Both the position numbers and the translations under genes were made by a program. From positions 1,612,001 to 1,676,000 of the forward strand of contig NZ_CP091139.2 in the NCBI RefSeq assembly GCF_021582895.2: 64,000 bases of DNA, read 5' to 3'. The stretch comes from Microbacterium elymi. GTDB taxonomy: Bacteria; Actinomycetota; Actinomycetes; Actinomycetales; Microbacteriaceae. A model generated the notes under the pieces. The model was not told where the DNA came from. It saw only the letters and a program-made list of their open reading frames with translations, and did no database searches. This document shows, one piece after another, positions 1 through 9,338 of the stretch. Within the stretch, counting starts at the first letter, position 1; each line of letters starts with the position of its first letter.

Positions 1-265
1 CGGTGATCCGCGCGGCGACGGTCTCGGCATCCACCGTCACCGTGAGCACGCCGCCGAGCAGGCGCGGGGCGACCTCGAGCGGCAGCCCGGACAGCTCGGC
101 GCGCGCGGCCGGATGCATGGCGGAGCGGGCGGATGCCGGGGGCACGGCTCGGTCGATGGATGCGGGGGGCACGGCTCGGTCGGCGGATGCGGGGGGCACG
201 GCTCGGTTGTCGGATGCCGAGCGGGCGGATGCCGGGGGCACGGTCTCGGGTGCGGTGTCAGTCAT
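1..265 (-). CDS. DNA-3-methyladenine glycosylase, N-terminal part (cut by window edge)
   Basis: This is the start of a base-excision repair enzyme that removes alkylated purines. The reverse strand reads from the ATG at 265 through a low-complexity leader of about 49 residues and then LSGLPLEVAPRLLGGVLTV, which resembles the N-terminal strand of the MPG/AAG family (consensus around LA..LLG..L). The leader consists of near-repeats of RAVPPAS, encoded by tandem copies of a roughly 27-bp unit between 118 and 240. An internal ATG at 118 directly before the conserved part is an alternative start. The leader is unusual for the family, so either it is a disordered extension or 118 is the real start. 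The C-terminal portion is outside the window. The family call rests on a short stretch only. Confidence 0.6.
   Translation of the reverse strand, partial: MTDTAPETVPPASARSASDNRAVPPASADRAVPPASIDRAVPPASARSAMHPAARAELSGLPLEVAPRLLGGVLTVTVDAETVAARIT
118..240. repeat. Tandem ~27-bp repeats, unit containing GGATGCSGGGGGCACGG
   Basis: Four to five imperfect head-to-tail copies of a unit containing GCGGATGCCGGGGGCA followed by CGGCTCGGT. They lie in the first codons of the glycosylase gene and encode a PPAS-(A/I)DRAV peptide repeat. The same 16-base core recurs around 44.97-45.10 kb. Confidence 0.8.
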
Positions 266-565
266 GGCGGTCGGGGCGGGGCGCCCGCGCTCCACGATAC
301 GCCGGAGCGCGGGACCGCCCGGCCCTCCCCGACCACTCGCCCGTGCGTGACTCGTCAAAAGTGGTCGGTATGGTCGCGATGATTCCCGCCAGTTCTGACA
401 AGTCGGGAACGGGCGCGGGGCGCCGACCGGCGCGGCGAGCCGACCGGCGCGCGCCCGAACCGGTGCGGGACCCCGACCCGCGCGCCCGAACCGGCGCGGG
501 GCGCCGAGCGGCGCGGGCTCGCCCGACCGCCCGGCCCCGCACGCACCCCGCCGTAGACTCGCCGC
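266..565. other. Intergenic, GC-rich low complexity
   Basis: The gap between two divergent genes. The half next to the amidotransferase is made of imperfect repeats of cgcccgaaccggtgcggg and gcgccgaccggcgcgg. No convincing gene or RNA was seen. Both promoters must lie here, most plausibly in the less GC-rich part around 345-400. Confidence 0.5.
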
Positions 566-1298
566 ATGCCGCTCGTCTACCTGTGCGTGCGCCCGCAGCA
601 TGAGGCGGCCGCCGCCGAATACGCGTCCTTCCGCGAGACGGCCGGTCTGGGTCCGGACGAGCTCGAGCAGCACGACCTCACTCGCGCGCCGCTGCCGGCG
701 GATGCGTTCGAGCGGTGGCGCGGGTTCCTCGTCGGCGGCAGCCCGTTCAACCTGACCGACCCGGAGCGCGACAAGTCCGACGTGCAGCGCCGCGTCGAAT
801 CCGAACTCGAGGCGATCGCGGCTCGAGCGGCCGACGCGCGCACCGCGGCGCTGTTCACCTGCTACGGCATCGGGGTCGTCACCCGGATGCTGGGCGGCCA
901 GGTGAGCCGGCAGCATCCCGAACCGACCGGACCGGCGACCGTCGTGCTCACCCCAGCCGGTCGCGACGACCCGATCACGGGCGGCCTCGCCTCGCCGTTC
1001 CACGCGCTGTCCGCCCACAAGGAGGGCGCCGGCGCCGCCCCGGCCGGTGCGACCCTGCTCGCCACGAACGAAGCCTGCCCGGCGCAGGCGTACCGGGTGG
1101 GCGATCGCCTGTATGCGACGCAGTTCCATCCCGAGTCGACGCCGGTGCCGTTCACCGAGCGGATGGCGCTGTACCGCGACGGCGGATACTTCGACGCCGC
1201 CGAGTACGACGCGATCGCGCAAGCGGGTGCTTGCCACGCCGGTCACCGAGCCGGGTCGGATGCTGCGGGCGTTCACGGAGCGGTTCGGCGCTTCCTGA
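566..1298 (+). CDS. Class I glutamine amidotransferase domain protein
   Basis: Stand-alone glutamine amidotransferase (GATase1) of about 243 residues, of the GuaA-like type that transfers ammonia from glutamine to an unknown acceptor. The nucleophile region is LFTCYGIGVVTRMLGG (Cys near residue 94) and the catalytic His-Glu pair is in TQFHPES (near residue 190). FLVGGSPFNLTD is a typical early loop. One extra A near 1219 (GCAGC read as GCAAGC) breaks the frame. Corrected, the protein ends VTEPGRMLRAFTERFGAS. It is convergent with the next gene. The substrate cannot be told from sequence. Confidence 0.8.
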
Positions 1299-1337
1299 CC
1301 TCCGCGGCGTGCGACGCCGGACCATCCAGCACGCCCG

Positions 1338-2802
1338 TCACTGGGACGGCGGCGGAGGCACCTGACACCAGGACAGGTCGAAGCCGGTGAAGGTGTGCAC
1401 GGCGCTGCCGTCGGCGAGCGCGATCACGTGCGTGACCACCCGGGTCGGCATCGGCATCCGGTACTGGTCGTAGCTGTTCGAGACCGCATCGGGCGCGACG
1501 GTGATGGCCGCGTACTGGCCGCTCGGCGACACGCAGGTCTGCAGCAGGGCATCCGTCGGGGGCATGTCGAAGACGGATGCCGCGGCCCCGTCGCCCGCGA
1601 CCCGGTATACCCGCGTCCCCTCCGGAACGCCCTGGCCGGCGCCGGTGCCGCCGGCCACGTCCAGCACCGTGTAGGGGCGGATCGACCCGCCGTCCGCGCC
1701 GGGGATCGGGGTGACGACCCCCATCCGGCCGGGCACGTCGCGTCCGTCGAGGCTGGCCTTGGTGAGCGTGTTCTGGGTGCCGTCGGTGAGGTCGACGGTG
1801 ACCATCCCGTCGGCCCGCTCGACGACGGCGACGGACGATCCCCGGGCGATGCCGTCGATCGCCATCCCGGTGCCGAGGTCCGCGGCATCCTGTCCGTCGG
1901 CGCTGCTCGGCAGCATCCGCCCGTCGTAGGTGAGGACAAGGATGCTGTCGCTGTCGGGCACGAAGCGCCAGTCGGCGACCCGCTTCTCGGTGCCGCTGAC
2001 GGCGACCTCGGTGGGGGCGGTGTCGGCGGCGGCATCCTTGACCGAGGCGATGAACAGCCGGTTCTCGCGGGCGCCGGCGGTGCCGAGTGCGGCATCCGAG
2101 AACGTGTACCCGACGAGCTCGCCGCGGTCGGCGCTCTGCAGCCTGCAGATGGTGCCGGGTCCGGGCAGCGGGAGGGTGCGCTCGCCCTTGCCCTGCAGGT
2201 CGGTCACGACGAGCGCCGTGTTGCCTTTGGCATCGAGCGTGGAGATGACCAGGTGCCCGGTCGTGGCGCGGAAGTCCTCGATGTGCTCGCCGCTGAACAC
2301 CGGCACCGGGTCGGCGCCGTGCAGGTCGGTGCGCAGGATCCGGTCGCCGTGCCTGCCGCGCTCGAGCAGGTACGTCTGCAGCCCCGGCGTGCGGAACGTC
2401 TCGGTCACGGTGGTGGACGGGCCGCCGCCGAGCCCGGTCACGCCGGCGACGCGCACCGTGTACTCGGTGTCGTCGTGCAGCGGGAGGGTGAAGCGGATGC
2501 CCAGGTCGCGGCCGGCGGTGTCGACGGTGAACTCGGCATCCGGGGTCACCGTGACCTGTGCGGGCCTGATCTTGTGCGAGCGACTGGTTCATCGTCATGA
2601 TCAGGCGCGCGCCGGATGCCGTGGCCGCGGCATCCGGATCCACGTGCACCGCCGTGGGCCGCGGTCCCTGCGCACCGCCGACGGCGGCCCCGGCCAGTCC
2701 GAGGACGGCGAGCGCACCCAGGACGGCCGCGAACGTGCCGGCGAACGCCCGTCCTCGACGCCGGCGGGAGGCCGCACGCCGGGTTCCGGCGTCAGTACTC
2801 AT
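1338..2802 (-). CDS. Membrane-anchored protein with Ig-like (SbsA-type) domain and repeat body
   Basis: About 487 residues. There is a basic N-terminus (RRAASRRRRGRAF), one hydrophobic segment at about residues 20-45, then an extracytoplasmic region. Its first part (PAQVTVTPDAEFTVDT and LGIRFTLPLHDDTEYTVRV) looks like an SbsA-type Ig fold, and the rest reads like WD/propeller-type strands (LVISTLDAKGNTALVVTDL, ILVLTYDGRMLPSS). The frame is broken near 2570, where CAG is read as CAAG. The start codon overlaps the end of the upstream TIGR03943 gene, so the two are probably translationally coupled. The function is unknown. A surface sensor or anchor is inferred only from the architecture. Confidence 0.6.
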
Positions 2803-3660
2803 ACGGATCCTGGGGCTCGGGGATCGGCTTCACGCCGGTCGCCGCGATCTGCAGCGCGCCGGACCCGCTCGAGCGGACGGTGCCGGTGACCTCGATCCAC
2901 GCGCCGGTCTTCGGTGCGGCGCCGGATCCGACCACCGGGACGCTGGCCGGCTGCGCGTCGATCACGCAGTGGGTGATGATCAGGCGGGTCAGCTCGAAGC
3001 CGCCCCCGTCGGCCGGCGTCGCGAATCCGGTCAGGGTGACCGCGTCGCCCTCGAACGCGTCGGGATTCGTGGCGGTCGCGAACACGCTGGCCCAGTCGCC
3101 GACCCCGAACTTGGCCGTGTCTCCGTGGGTGGCCAGGCTCACGACATCCGCGCCCGCGAACAGCGGCGCCGCGCCGACGTCGCGGCTCTGCGCGATCTCG
3201 GCCGACAGCGACGCGGGCGGCAGCAGGATCGACAGGATGACGCCGGTCGCGGCGACGCCCCCGGTGGCGGCGACCACCGCCCCTGCGCTCCGCCCCACCC
3301 CTGCCGCGAAATCGTACGATCTGGCCCACTGAACATGAAACTCGGCCCGGTTTGATGTGCACTCGGCCAAATCGTACGATTTCGCGGACCAGCGGCGGCC
3401 GGGGGCGCGGGGGCGTGAGGGGCGTGAGAGGCGTCGCCGTGGTCGTGGCCGTGGTCCTCCTCGGCGCCGGGCGGCAGCAGGAAGCTCAACGCCGCCCCGA
3501 CCAGCAGGAGCACCGCCATCGGGATCGCGAACCAGTTCGACGACGGGTTGATGTACAGGGCCAGCCGGCCGGTCAGCGCGAGCCCGAGGGTCACCACCGC
3601 CAGGCACGAGGCGAGCCCCACGCCGAGCCAGCGGTTCCAGACCGAGGCGCTACGCGACAA
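2792..3660 (-). CDS. TIGR03943-family membrane protein, interrupted by a palindromic element
   Basis: Partner of the DUF318 permease encoded just upstream. It starts at a TTG that overlaps the end of that permease by 11 bases. Two membrane helices lie within residues 10-65, followed by a His-rich cytoplasmic linker (GAEEDHGHDHGDASHAPHAP), a third helix (VVAATGGVAATGVILSILL), and an extracytoplasmic C-terminal domain containing LTRLIITHCVIDAQP, a hallmark of the family. An 84-bp palindromic repeat (3304-3387) sits in the linker, and the frame before it differs from the frame after it by one base. The gene is therefore either inactivated, or carries the element in frame with one sequencing error. 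In the family the pair is linked to zinc/Zur regulation. Confidence 0.7.
3304..3387. repeat. Palindromic element family 1, copy A (inside a gene)
   Basis: 84 bp with perfect 17-base inverted ends: CCGCGAAATCGTACGAT and its complement. The interior forms a second hairpin (GGCC...GGCC, then ACAT...ATGT, then AAAC...GTTT). The changes relative to other copies are paired (AAAC/GTTT here, AAT/ATT elsewhere), which supports a selected or inherited stem structure. Here it lies within a coding linker rather than between genes. Confidence 0.9.
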
Positions 3661-4702
3661 GGTTCACCCCCACCCCGATGGCGAACGCCGCCAGCACCAC
3701 GGTGACCACCATCCCGATCAGCACCCGGGTGGTGAACGTGGTCCGCAGCAGGGCCATCATCTTCACGTCCACCAGCGGCCCCACCAGCAGGAACGCCACG
3801 ATCGACCCCGGCGTGAACGTGGAGGCGAACGACAGCGCGAAGAACGAGTCGACGTTCGAGCAGATCGACACGATCATGGCCAGCATGATCATCGCCACGA
3901 TCGAGAACACCGGGTTCGATCCGATCGCCAGCAGCGCGTCGCGCGGCACGAGCACCTGCACGGCACCGGCCACGGCCGATCCGATGATCAGCGCCGGCAT
4001 CACCGCGCGCAGCTCGACGACGAACTGGGCGAGGCTGCGCCGCCACCGGTCGCCGGGCTCGTGCGTGACCAGCTCGCACGTGTCGCGGAACCGCTCGGTC
4101 AGCAGGGCGTCCGGGTCGGGATGCCGGCTGTAGATCCATCCGATCAGGTTGGCGATCAGATAGCCGCCGACGAGCCGCGCGACGAGGATGCCGTCGCTGA
4201 AGCCGAACGCCTGGTGGGTCGTGATGATCACGATCGGGTTCACGATCGGCGCGGCCATCAGGAACGTGAGCGTCTCGGGCACCGTGAACCCGCGCATGAG
4301 CAGGCCGCGGGCGAACGGGACGTTGCCGCACTCGCACACCGGGATCACCATGCCCAGCAGAGACAGCACGGCCCGCCGGGCCCACGCGCGCCGCGGCATC
4401 CACCGCTCGATCATCCCCGGCGGGATCCACACCTGCACGACGATCGAGAGCAGGACGCCCAGCACGACGAACGGCAGCGACTCGATCAGCACGCTGATCG
4501 CAAGGGTCAGCCCGTCCTGCGCGCGGGTCGGGACCCCGGGCATCAGCTGCGGCGCGAACGCGTCCAGCGCGAACAGCACGGCGATCGCGGCGACGCCGAT
4601 CCCGAGCAGGAGGGCGCGCCGGGGCGCCGGCCGGCGAGGCGGCCGGAGGCGATCGGTGGGCTTCGGGCGGGCGACGGATGCCGCGGCCGGGGTCCGCGTC
4701 AC
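3650..4702 (-). CDS. DUF318 (ArsP/YcgR-like) permease
   Basis: About 350 residues with eight or so membrane helices. A conserved CECG motif (PVCECGNVPFARG) in the first half and SNVDSFFALSFAS in the second half are typical of the DUF318/SO_0444-type permeases. This family includes arsenical and metal exporters. The GTG start at 4702 follows the stop of the Fur-family gene by one base, and the 3' end overlaps the TIGR03943 gene, so the three form one operon. The position next to a Fur/Zur regulator suggests zinc or another metal as substrate, but this is inferred. Confidence 0.75.
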   Translation of the reverse strand: MTRTPAAASVARPKPTDRLRPPRRPAPRRALLLGIGVAAIAVLFALDAFAPQLMPGVPTRAQDGLTLAISVLIESLPFVVLGVLLSIVVQVWIPPGMIERWMPRRAWARRAVLSLLGMVIPVCECGNVPFARGLLMRGFTVPETLTFLMAAPIVNPIVIITTHQAFGFSDGILVARLVGGYLIANLIGWIYSRHPDPDALLTERFRDTCELVTHEPGDRWRRSLAQFVVELRAVMPALIIGSAVAGAVQVLVPRDALLAIGSNPVFSIVAMIMLAMIVSICSNVDSFFALSFASTFTPGSIVAFLLVGPLVDVKMMALLRTTFTTRVLIGMVVTVVLAAFAIGVGVNLVA

Positions 4703-4703
4703 G

Positions 4704-5120
4704 TCAGCTCGTGCTCTTGCCTGCAGCGTCGCGTCGTGCCGCACAGTCGGCGCACAGGCCGAAGATGTCCACGACGTGCTCGGCCTCGGTGAACCCATGG
4801 CCGGCGGCCGTGCGTCGCGCCCAGTCCTCGACGTCGGTCGCGGCGATCTCGACGGTCAGCCCGCACGATCGGCAGATGAGGTGGTGGTGGTGGCCCGGGC
4901 TGGTGCAGGCGCGGTACAGGCTCTCGCCCTCGGGGCTCTGCAGCGAGTCGGCGTCGCCGGCCGAAGCCATGTCGGACAGCGCGCGGTACACGGTGGCCAG
5001 GCCGATGCCGGTGTTCTCGTCGCGCAGGGTCGCGTGCAGCGTCTGCGCGCTCACGAATCCGGGGGCGTCGGTGAGCGCCTCGCGCACGCGTTCGCGCTGC
5101 CAGGTGTTCCGCTGGGCCAT
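4704..5120 (-). CDS. Fur-family metalloregulator (Zur-like)
   Basis: 138 residues, normal for the family. The winged helix is at residues 5-75, with recognition segment NTGIGLATVYRALSDM. It is followed by the metal-binding GHHHHLICRSCG, and CADC near the C-terminus completes the structural Cys4 zinc site. First gene of an operon with a DUF318 permease and a TIGR03943 protein, a context usual for Zur. It probably also controls the znuACB genes at 11-14 kb, which carry suitable boxes. No clear box was seen before this operon itself. Confidence 0.8.
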   Translation of the reverse strand: MAQRNTWQRERVREALTDAPGFVSAQTLHATLRDENTGIGLATVYRALSDMASAGDADSLQSPEGESLYRACTSPGHHHHLICRSCGLTVEIAATDVEDWARRTAAGHGFTEAEHVVDIFGLCADCAARRDAAGKSTS

Positions 5121-5177
5121 GCTCCGAGTCTAGGCGGGCTCCCCGAGATGAGGCTGGGCGTCGGCCTCCGGCATCCC

Positions 5178-5926
5178 TCACCGCAGCGGGACGGGCTTGA
5201 CGGTGATCCTCCCCATCCAGGTCGCGACCAGCACCGCCGTCAGCGACCCCGCCGTCATGATCGCCGCGAGCACGACGAGCTGGAACCGGCCGGCCTCCAG
5301 CGGCGAGATGCCGCCGAAGATCGCCCCCACGAACGCCCCGGCAGCACGACGAGCCCCGTCGTCTTGGTCTGGTCGATCGTCGGGATCAGCGCGTCGCGCA
5401 CCGCACGCCGCGCCAGCCCGATCGTCGACTGGCGCGGGGTGGCGCCCAGGGCCAGCCAGCCCTCCACCTCGTCCCAGTGGTCGATGACGGCCGTCGTCAG
5501 CATCCGGCCGGTGAGCGTGGCGATGGTCATCGCGTTGCCGATCACGATCGCGCCGATGGCCAGGGCGTAGCGCGGGGTGAACTCCAGCGCGCCGGTGCTG
5601 AACACGATGACCGCCGCGAGCAGGATGCCGGCGCCCATCGAGCCGGTCATCATGGTCATCGACCGCCATGACCAGCCGATCCGACCGGTTGCGACCGACG
5701 CGGCGATGGCGAACATCACGCACAGGGCGACGGCGATCCAGCCCGGCTGGGTGATGATCCCGCTGAGGATGACGCTGATCACGGCCAGCTGCACGGCGCC
5801 GCGCAGGATGGCCAGCAGCGGCGTCCACGCCGCGGGCACCCGGAACGGCAGCAGCACGCCGGTCGTGACCGCCGCCAGCACCGCGACGCCGACGAGGGTC
5901 GGCAGGATGTCGGTCGGGATGCTCAC
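5178..5926 (-). CDS. ABC transporter permease, FetB/UPF0014 family
   Basis: About 249 residues with six to seven membrane helices. The family signature EVEGWLALGATPRQST and the segment IPTIDQTKTTGLVVLPGAFVG are present. FetB works with the ATPase FetA in metal (iron) export in Escherichia coli. No FetA-type ATPase gene is adjacent here, so a partner must be elsewhere. One G is missing from a G run near 5338; restored, the protein continues FGGISPLEAGRFQLVV and ends VKPVPLR. Confidence 0.8.
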
Positions 5927-5965
5927 ACCGCGAGCCTAGGACTCGGAGTCGACGCGCACCGCCGG

Positions 5966-6805
5966 TCAGAGCTCGTCGGCTCCGGGTGGGGCAGGCGCGG
6001 GGGCGGGCGCCGCGGCGGCCCTCGGCATCCCCGAGCGCCGATCGACCGACGCGTGAACGCGCCCCGTGGCCAGCACAGTCGCCAGCACCAGGGCCAGCAT
6101 CGTCACCGCGAACCCGAGCGACACCCAGCCGGCGCCCAGGCCGACGCCGCCGTCGGCGACGGGCTTGCCCAGCCAGTCCGCGACCGACGCCCCCAGCGGC
6201 CGGGTCAGCACGTACGCGAACCAGAACGCGAACACGGCGTTCCAGCGCAGCACGCGATACCCGAGCGCCGGGACGAGGATCAGCAGCGCGAACAGGGCGA
6301 TCGACGGCAGATATCCCAGCCCCAGTCCGACCGCGGTGAAGTCGCCCAGCGCGGTGCCCAGCGCGAAGGTGCCCACGACGGCCGCCCAGTAGAACAGCTC
6401 GCGGCGGGCGCTGGTGATCTCGTGCACGTCCAGGGTGCGCTCGATCAGCCGCCAGCCGACGAAGACCAGTGCCAGCAGCAGGGCGTACACGGCGGTCGAG
6501 ACCGCGTAGGGCGCCCCGAGCACGACGTGCACGACATCCGCCGCCATCGTCCCGAACACGCCGACCATCGCCACCGCGAGCCAGTAGACGCCCGCGATGA
6601 AGCGCCGCCGGGTCAGCTCGAGCGCGAGGGCGGCGGCGAACAGCGCGAATCCGAGCAGCACCGCGACTACCGGAGGCATCACGTGGATCGAGAAGTCCGA
6701 CAGCGCCTCGCCCAGCGCCGTCGAGGCGCCCTTCGTGACCCAGAACATCACCGACGGAGCGGCCACTCGGCTCACCGGTCGGGCCGCGGGGATCTGTGCG
6801 CTCAC
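5966..6805 (-). CDS. COG4705-type multi-pass membrane protein
   Basis: 279 residues with about eight membrane helices and the internal repeats usual in COG4705 proteins (FWVTKGASTALGEALSDF near the start, FYWAAVVGTFALGTALGDF in the middle, VFAFWFAYVLTRPLGASVADW near the end). GTG start at 6805. The C-terminal tail is a Pro/Ala-rich low-complexity stretch. Function is not established; some relatives sit next to two-component or metal-responsive genes, as here. Confidence 0.7.
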   Translation of the reverse strand: MSAQIPAARPVSRVAAPSVMFWVTKGASTALGEALSDFSIHVMPPVVAVLLGFALFAAALALELTRRRFIAGVYWLAVAMVGVFGTMAADVVHVVLGAPYAVSTAVYALLLALVFVGWRLIERTLDVHEITSARRELFYWAAVVGTFALGTALGDFTAVGLGLGYLPSIALFALLILVPALGYRVLRWNAVFAFWFAYVLTRPLGASVADWLGKPVADGGVGLGAGWVSLGFAVTMLALVLATVLATGRVHASVDRRSGMPRAAAAPAPAPAPPGADEL

Positions 6806-6916
6806 GCGGAAGAGAGTGGATGTCGCACGCTAAGAAATCACCCAGAGAGCGTCCGCGCGCGACGGCCGCGGCGCGTCTCAGCCGATTCTCAGAGCGAGGC
6901 GTCCAGTGTTCTGTGC

Positions 6917-7604
6917 ATGCACACCAGCTCACCCCGCCCCGCGCTCGTCGCGCCCCTGATCCTCGCCGGCGCTGTTCTCGCCGTGGTCATCGGCGCCGGA
7001 TTCGCGATCGTCGGGCACCCCGACTGGTCGGTCGCCGAGGACCAGGCGATCCGTGCCGTGCAGTCCGTGGGCGGTGCCGGACTCGAGCTCGTCGCCGGGG
7101 CGATCGGCATCGGCTTCGGGCCGGCCGGGGCGATCCTGGTCGTCCTGATCGTGCTGGCGGTGGCATATCTGCGCACCCGATCCTGGCGGCTCACGGCCCG
7201 CACGGCGATCGTGATCGCGGTGCCCTGGGCGGTCGCCGAGGCGATCAAGGACATCGTGCGGCGACCCCGGCCCGACCCGGCACTCCTCGGCCAGGCGGCC
7301 ACCACGCCGCTGACCTACAGCTTCCCCAGCGGGCATACGGCGTTCGCGGCCGCCCTCGGCTTGCGCCGTGATCCTGCTGCTCGCAACCGGGCGTGCCCGC
7401 GCGGTCGCGGTGGCGATCGCCGCGGTGGTCGTGCTTCTGACCGGCTGGTCGCGCATCTACCTCGGCGCGCACTACCCGACCGATGTGATCGCCTCGATGA
7501 TCCTCGTGCCGGTGCTCGCCGTGGCCGCAGACCGGGTGGCCGGGCGCATCCGCCTGCTCGCCGACGACGGTCTTCCGACGCACCTGCCGGCCGACGCGCC
7601 GTGA
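6917..7604 (+). CDS. PAP2-family phosphatase (undecaprenyl-diphosphatase-like)
   Basis: About 228 residues with five to six membrane helices. All three phosphatase motifs are present: KDIVRRPRP, PSGH (in YSFPSGHTAF), and SRIYLGAHYPTD. The family removes phosphate from membrane lipid phosphates such as undecaprenyl pyrophosphate or phosphatidic acid. An extra T near 7361 (GCTGC read as GCTTGC) breaks the frame right after the PSGH motif; corrected, it reads AAALGCAVILLLATG. It is transcribed toward the two-component system that follows. Confidence 0.85.
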
Positions 7605-7684
7605 CGCACGCCCGGGACGGACGTATCTTTCTCACAGGGGCCGCAAGCCGCGCTCGGGGAGGACGACCGGATGGGATCCGCACG

Positions 7685-8348
7685 ATGACCGGCGACCGGC
7701 CGCGCCTGCTGCTCGCCGAGGACGACCCGAGCTCGGCCCCCTGATGGCCCGGGTGCTCGACGAGGTGTATGACGTGGTCCTGATCCCGGATGGTGCGGAT
7801 GCGCTGGCCGCCGCAGTGGACGGCATGTTCGCCGTCTTCGTGATCGATCGCCGGCTCCCCGGGCTGGACGGCCTCGAGATCATCGCCCGCCTGCGCCGCG
7901 AGGGGGTGCGCACCCCCGCCCTGATCCTCACGGCGCTGGGCACGGTGCACGACAAGGTGAGCGGCCTGGACGCCGGCGCCGACGACTACCTCGTCAAGCC
8001 GTTCGACTTCGACGAGCTGTTCGCCCGGCTGCGGGCGATCCGACGGACCGACGACGGCGAGGGGCCGTTCGTCCGCATCGGCCCGTGGGAGTTCTACCCC
8101 GAGTCGCGTGCCGTCTACTCGCCGTACGAGGGCCGCAGCATCCTCACCGATCGCGAGAGCGCGCTGCTCGACTGCTCGCCCTGCACCCCCGCAGGACGTT
8201 CAGCCGGGGCGAGATCCTCGAGGCCGTCTTCGATGCGACCGACACGCCCGGCACGGTCGACACGTATGTGCACTACCTGCGGCGCAAGACCGATCGCGAC
8301 ATCATCACGACCGTGCGCGGGCGCGGCTATCGACTGGGGATGATGTGA
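7685..8348 (+). CDS. OmpR-family response regulator
   Basis: About 221 residues. The receiver domain runs from LLLAEDDP to YLVKPFDFDELFARLRAI, with the phospho-acceptor in VFVIDRRLPGLDG. The C-terminal winged helix includes LHPRRTFSRGEILEAVFDA and TVDTYVHYLRRKTDRDIITTVRGRGYRLG. Two bases are missing: one near 7732 (CCGGAG read as CCGAG) and one near 8169 (GAGCTGC read as GACTGC). The stop overlaps the GTG of the sensor kinase (GTGA), so the two are coupled. The signal is unknown. Confidence 0.85.
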
Positions 8349-9335
8349 CGGGCCGCGCGAGGCGGCGGCGATTGGATGCCGATGCCCGGCTGGTCCGCCG
8401 GACGGCGTGGACGGTCGGGGCGTGGATGACCGTCGCCGCGACCGTGCTGGTGATCGCAGTGCTGGTGGCGGCGTCCTCGATCGTGCTGGGGCAGATCCCC
8501 TGGCCGAGCTGCTGGACCGACGGCACCACGAGGAGTCGATCGATGTCGGGGGGCTGGACGCGCTGGCCGGGATCGTCGTCATCGGGCTGCTCGCCATCGT
8601 GCTGGCCTGCACCCTCAGTCTGATCGTCACCCGCCGCGCCGTCGCGCCGCTCGTGGATGCGCTGGCCCGGCAGCGCCGCTTCGTCGCCGACGCCTCGCAC
8701 GAGCTTGCGCACGCCGCTGGCCGTCCTCGACGCGCGGCTGCAGGTGCTCGAGCGCTCTCTGCCGCCCGACGATCCGCAGCGGGGCATCGTCGCCGAGCTT
8801 GCGCGCGGACTCCCGCTCGCTGATCGCCGTGGTCTCGGACCTGCTCGACTCGGTCGACGTCGCCTCGTCCGGGCACCAGCAGCCGTGGCGCTCGCACCGA
8901 TCGTGCAGACGGCGGTGTCGTCGATGCGGATGCTCGGCCAGGACAGGGGCGTGCACGTGACCGCGGGCGACGTCGCCCCGGACGTCTGGGTGCGGGTCCC
9001 CGAGACGAGCCTGCACCGCGCCCTGGTCGCGGTGATCGACAACGCCGTGAAGAACTCCGCCGCCGGAGACGCCGTCGAGGTCGCGGTGCGTGCGGACCGC
9101 GCGCAGGTGCGGATCGCCGTCCGCGACCATGGTCCCGGCATCCGCGGCATCCCCGTCGAGCGCGTGTTCGATCGGTTCGCGCGCGCCGCCGAGCCGGGCG
9201 CCGGCGGTTTCGGGATCGGGCTGTCGCTGGTGCAGGACACCGCCGGGCGGTTCGGCGGCTGGGTCGAGGTGACCGAGACCTCGGCCGACGGGACGACGAT
9301 CACGATCGGGCTTGCCGCGGGCCAAGCGCCGCTGA
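8345..9335 (+). CDS. Two-component sensor histidine kinase
   Basis: About 329 residues. Two membrane helices (VGAWMTVAATVLVIAVLVAA and GIVVIGLLAIVLACTLSLIV) enclose a short extracytoplasmic loop, followed by the H-box DASHELRTPLA, the N-box VIDNAVKNSAAG, the G1 box RDHGPGIRG, and FGIGLSLVQ. Frame breaks occur at ~8497 (C missing), 8704, 8811 and 9310 (extra T at GCTGC), and ~8875 (one base missing); corrected it is a single protein ending GLPRAKRR. It converges with the glycosyltransferase gene, with three bases between stops. Confidence 0.85.
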
Positions 9336-9338
9336 CAG

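Noticed and set aside
118..240. CRISPR-like short repeats
   Set aside because: Units are adjacent without unique spacers, lie in a coding frame, and no cas genes are present.
1395..2600. Long open frames opposite the anchored surface-protein gene and in many other places
   Set aside because: Antisense frames are expected at this GC content. They show no domain motifs and overlap genes with clear family signatures.
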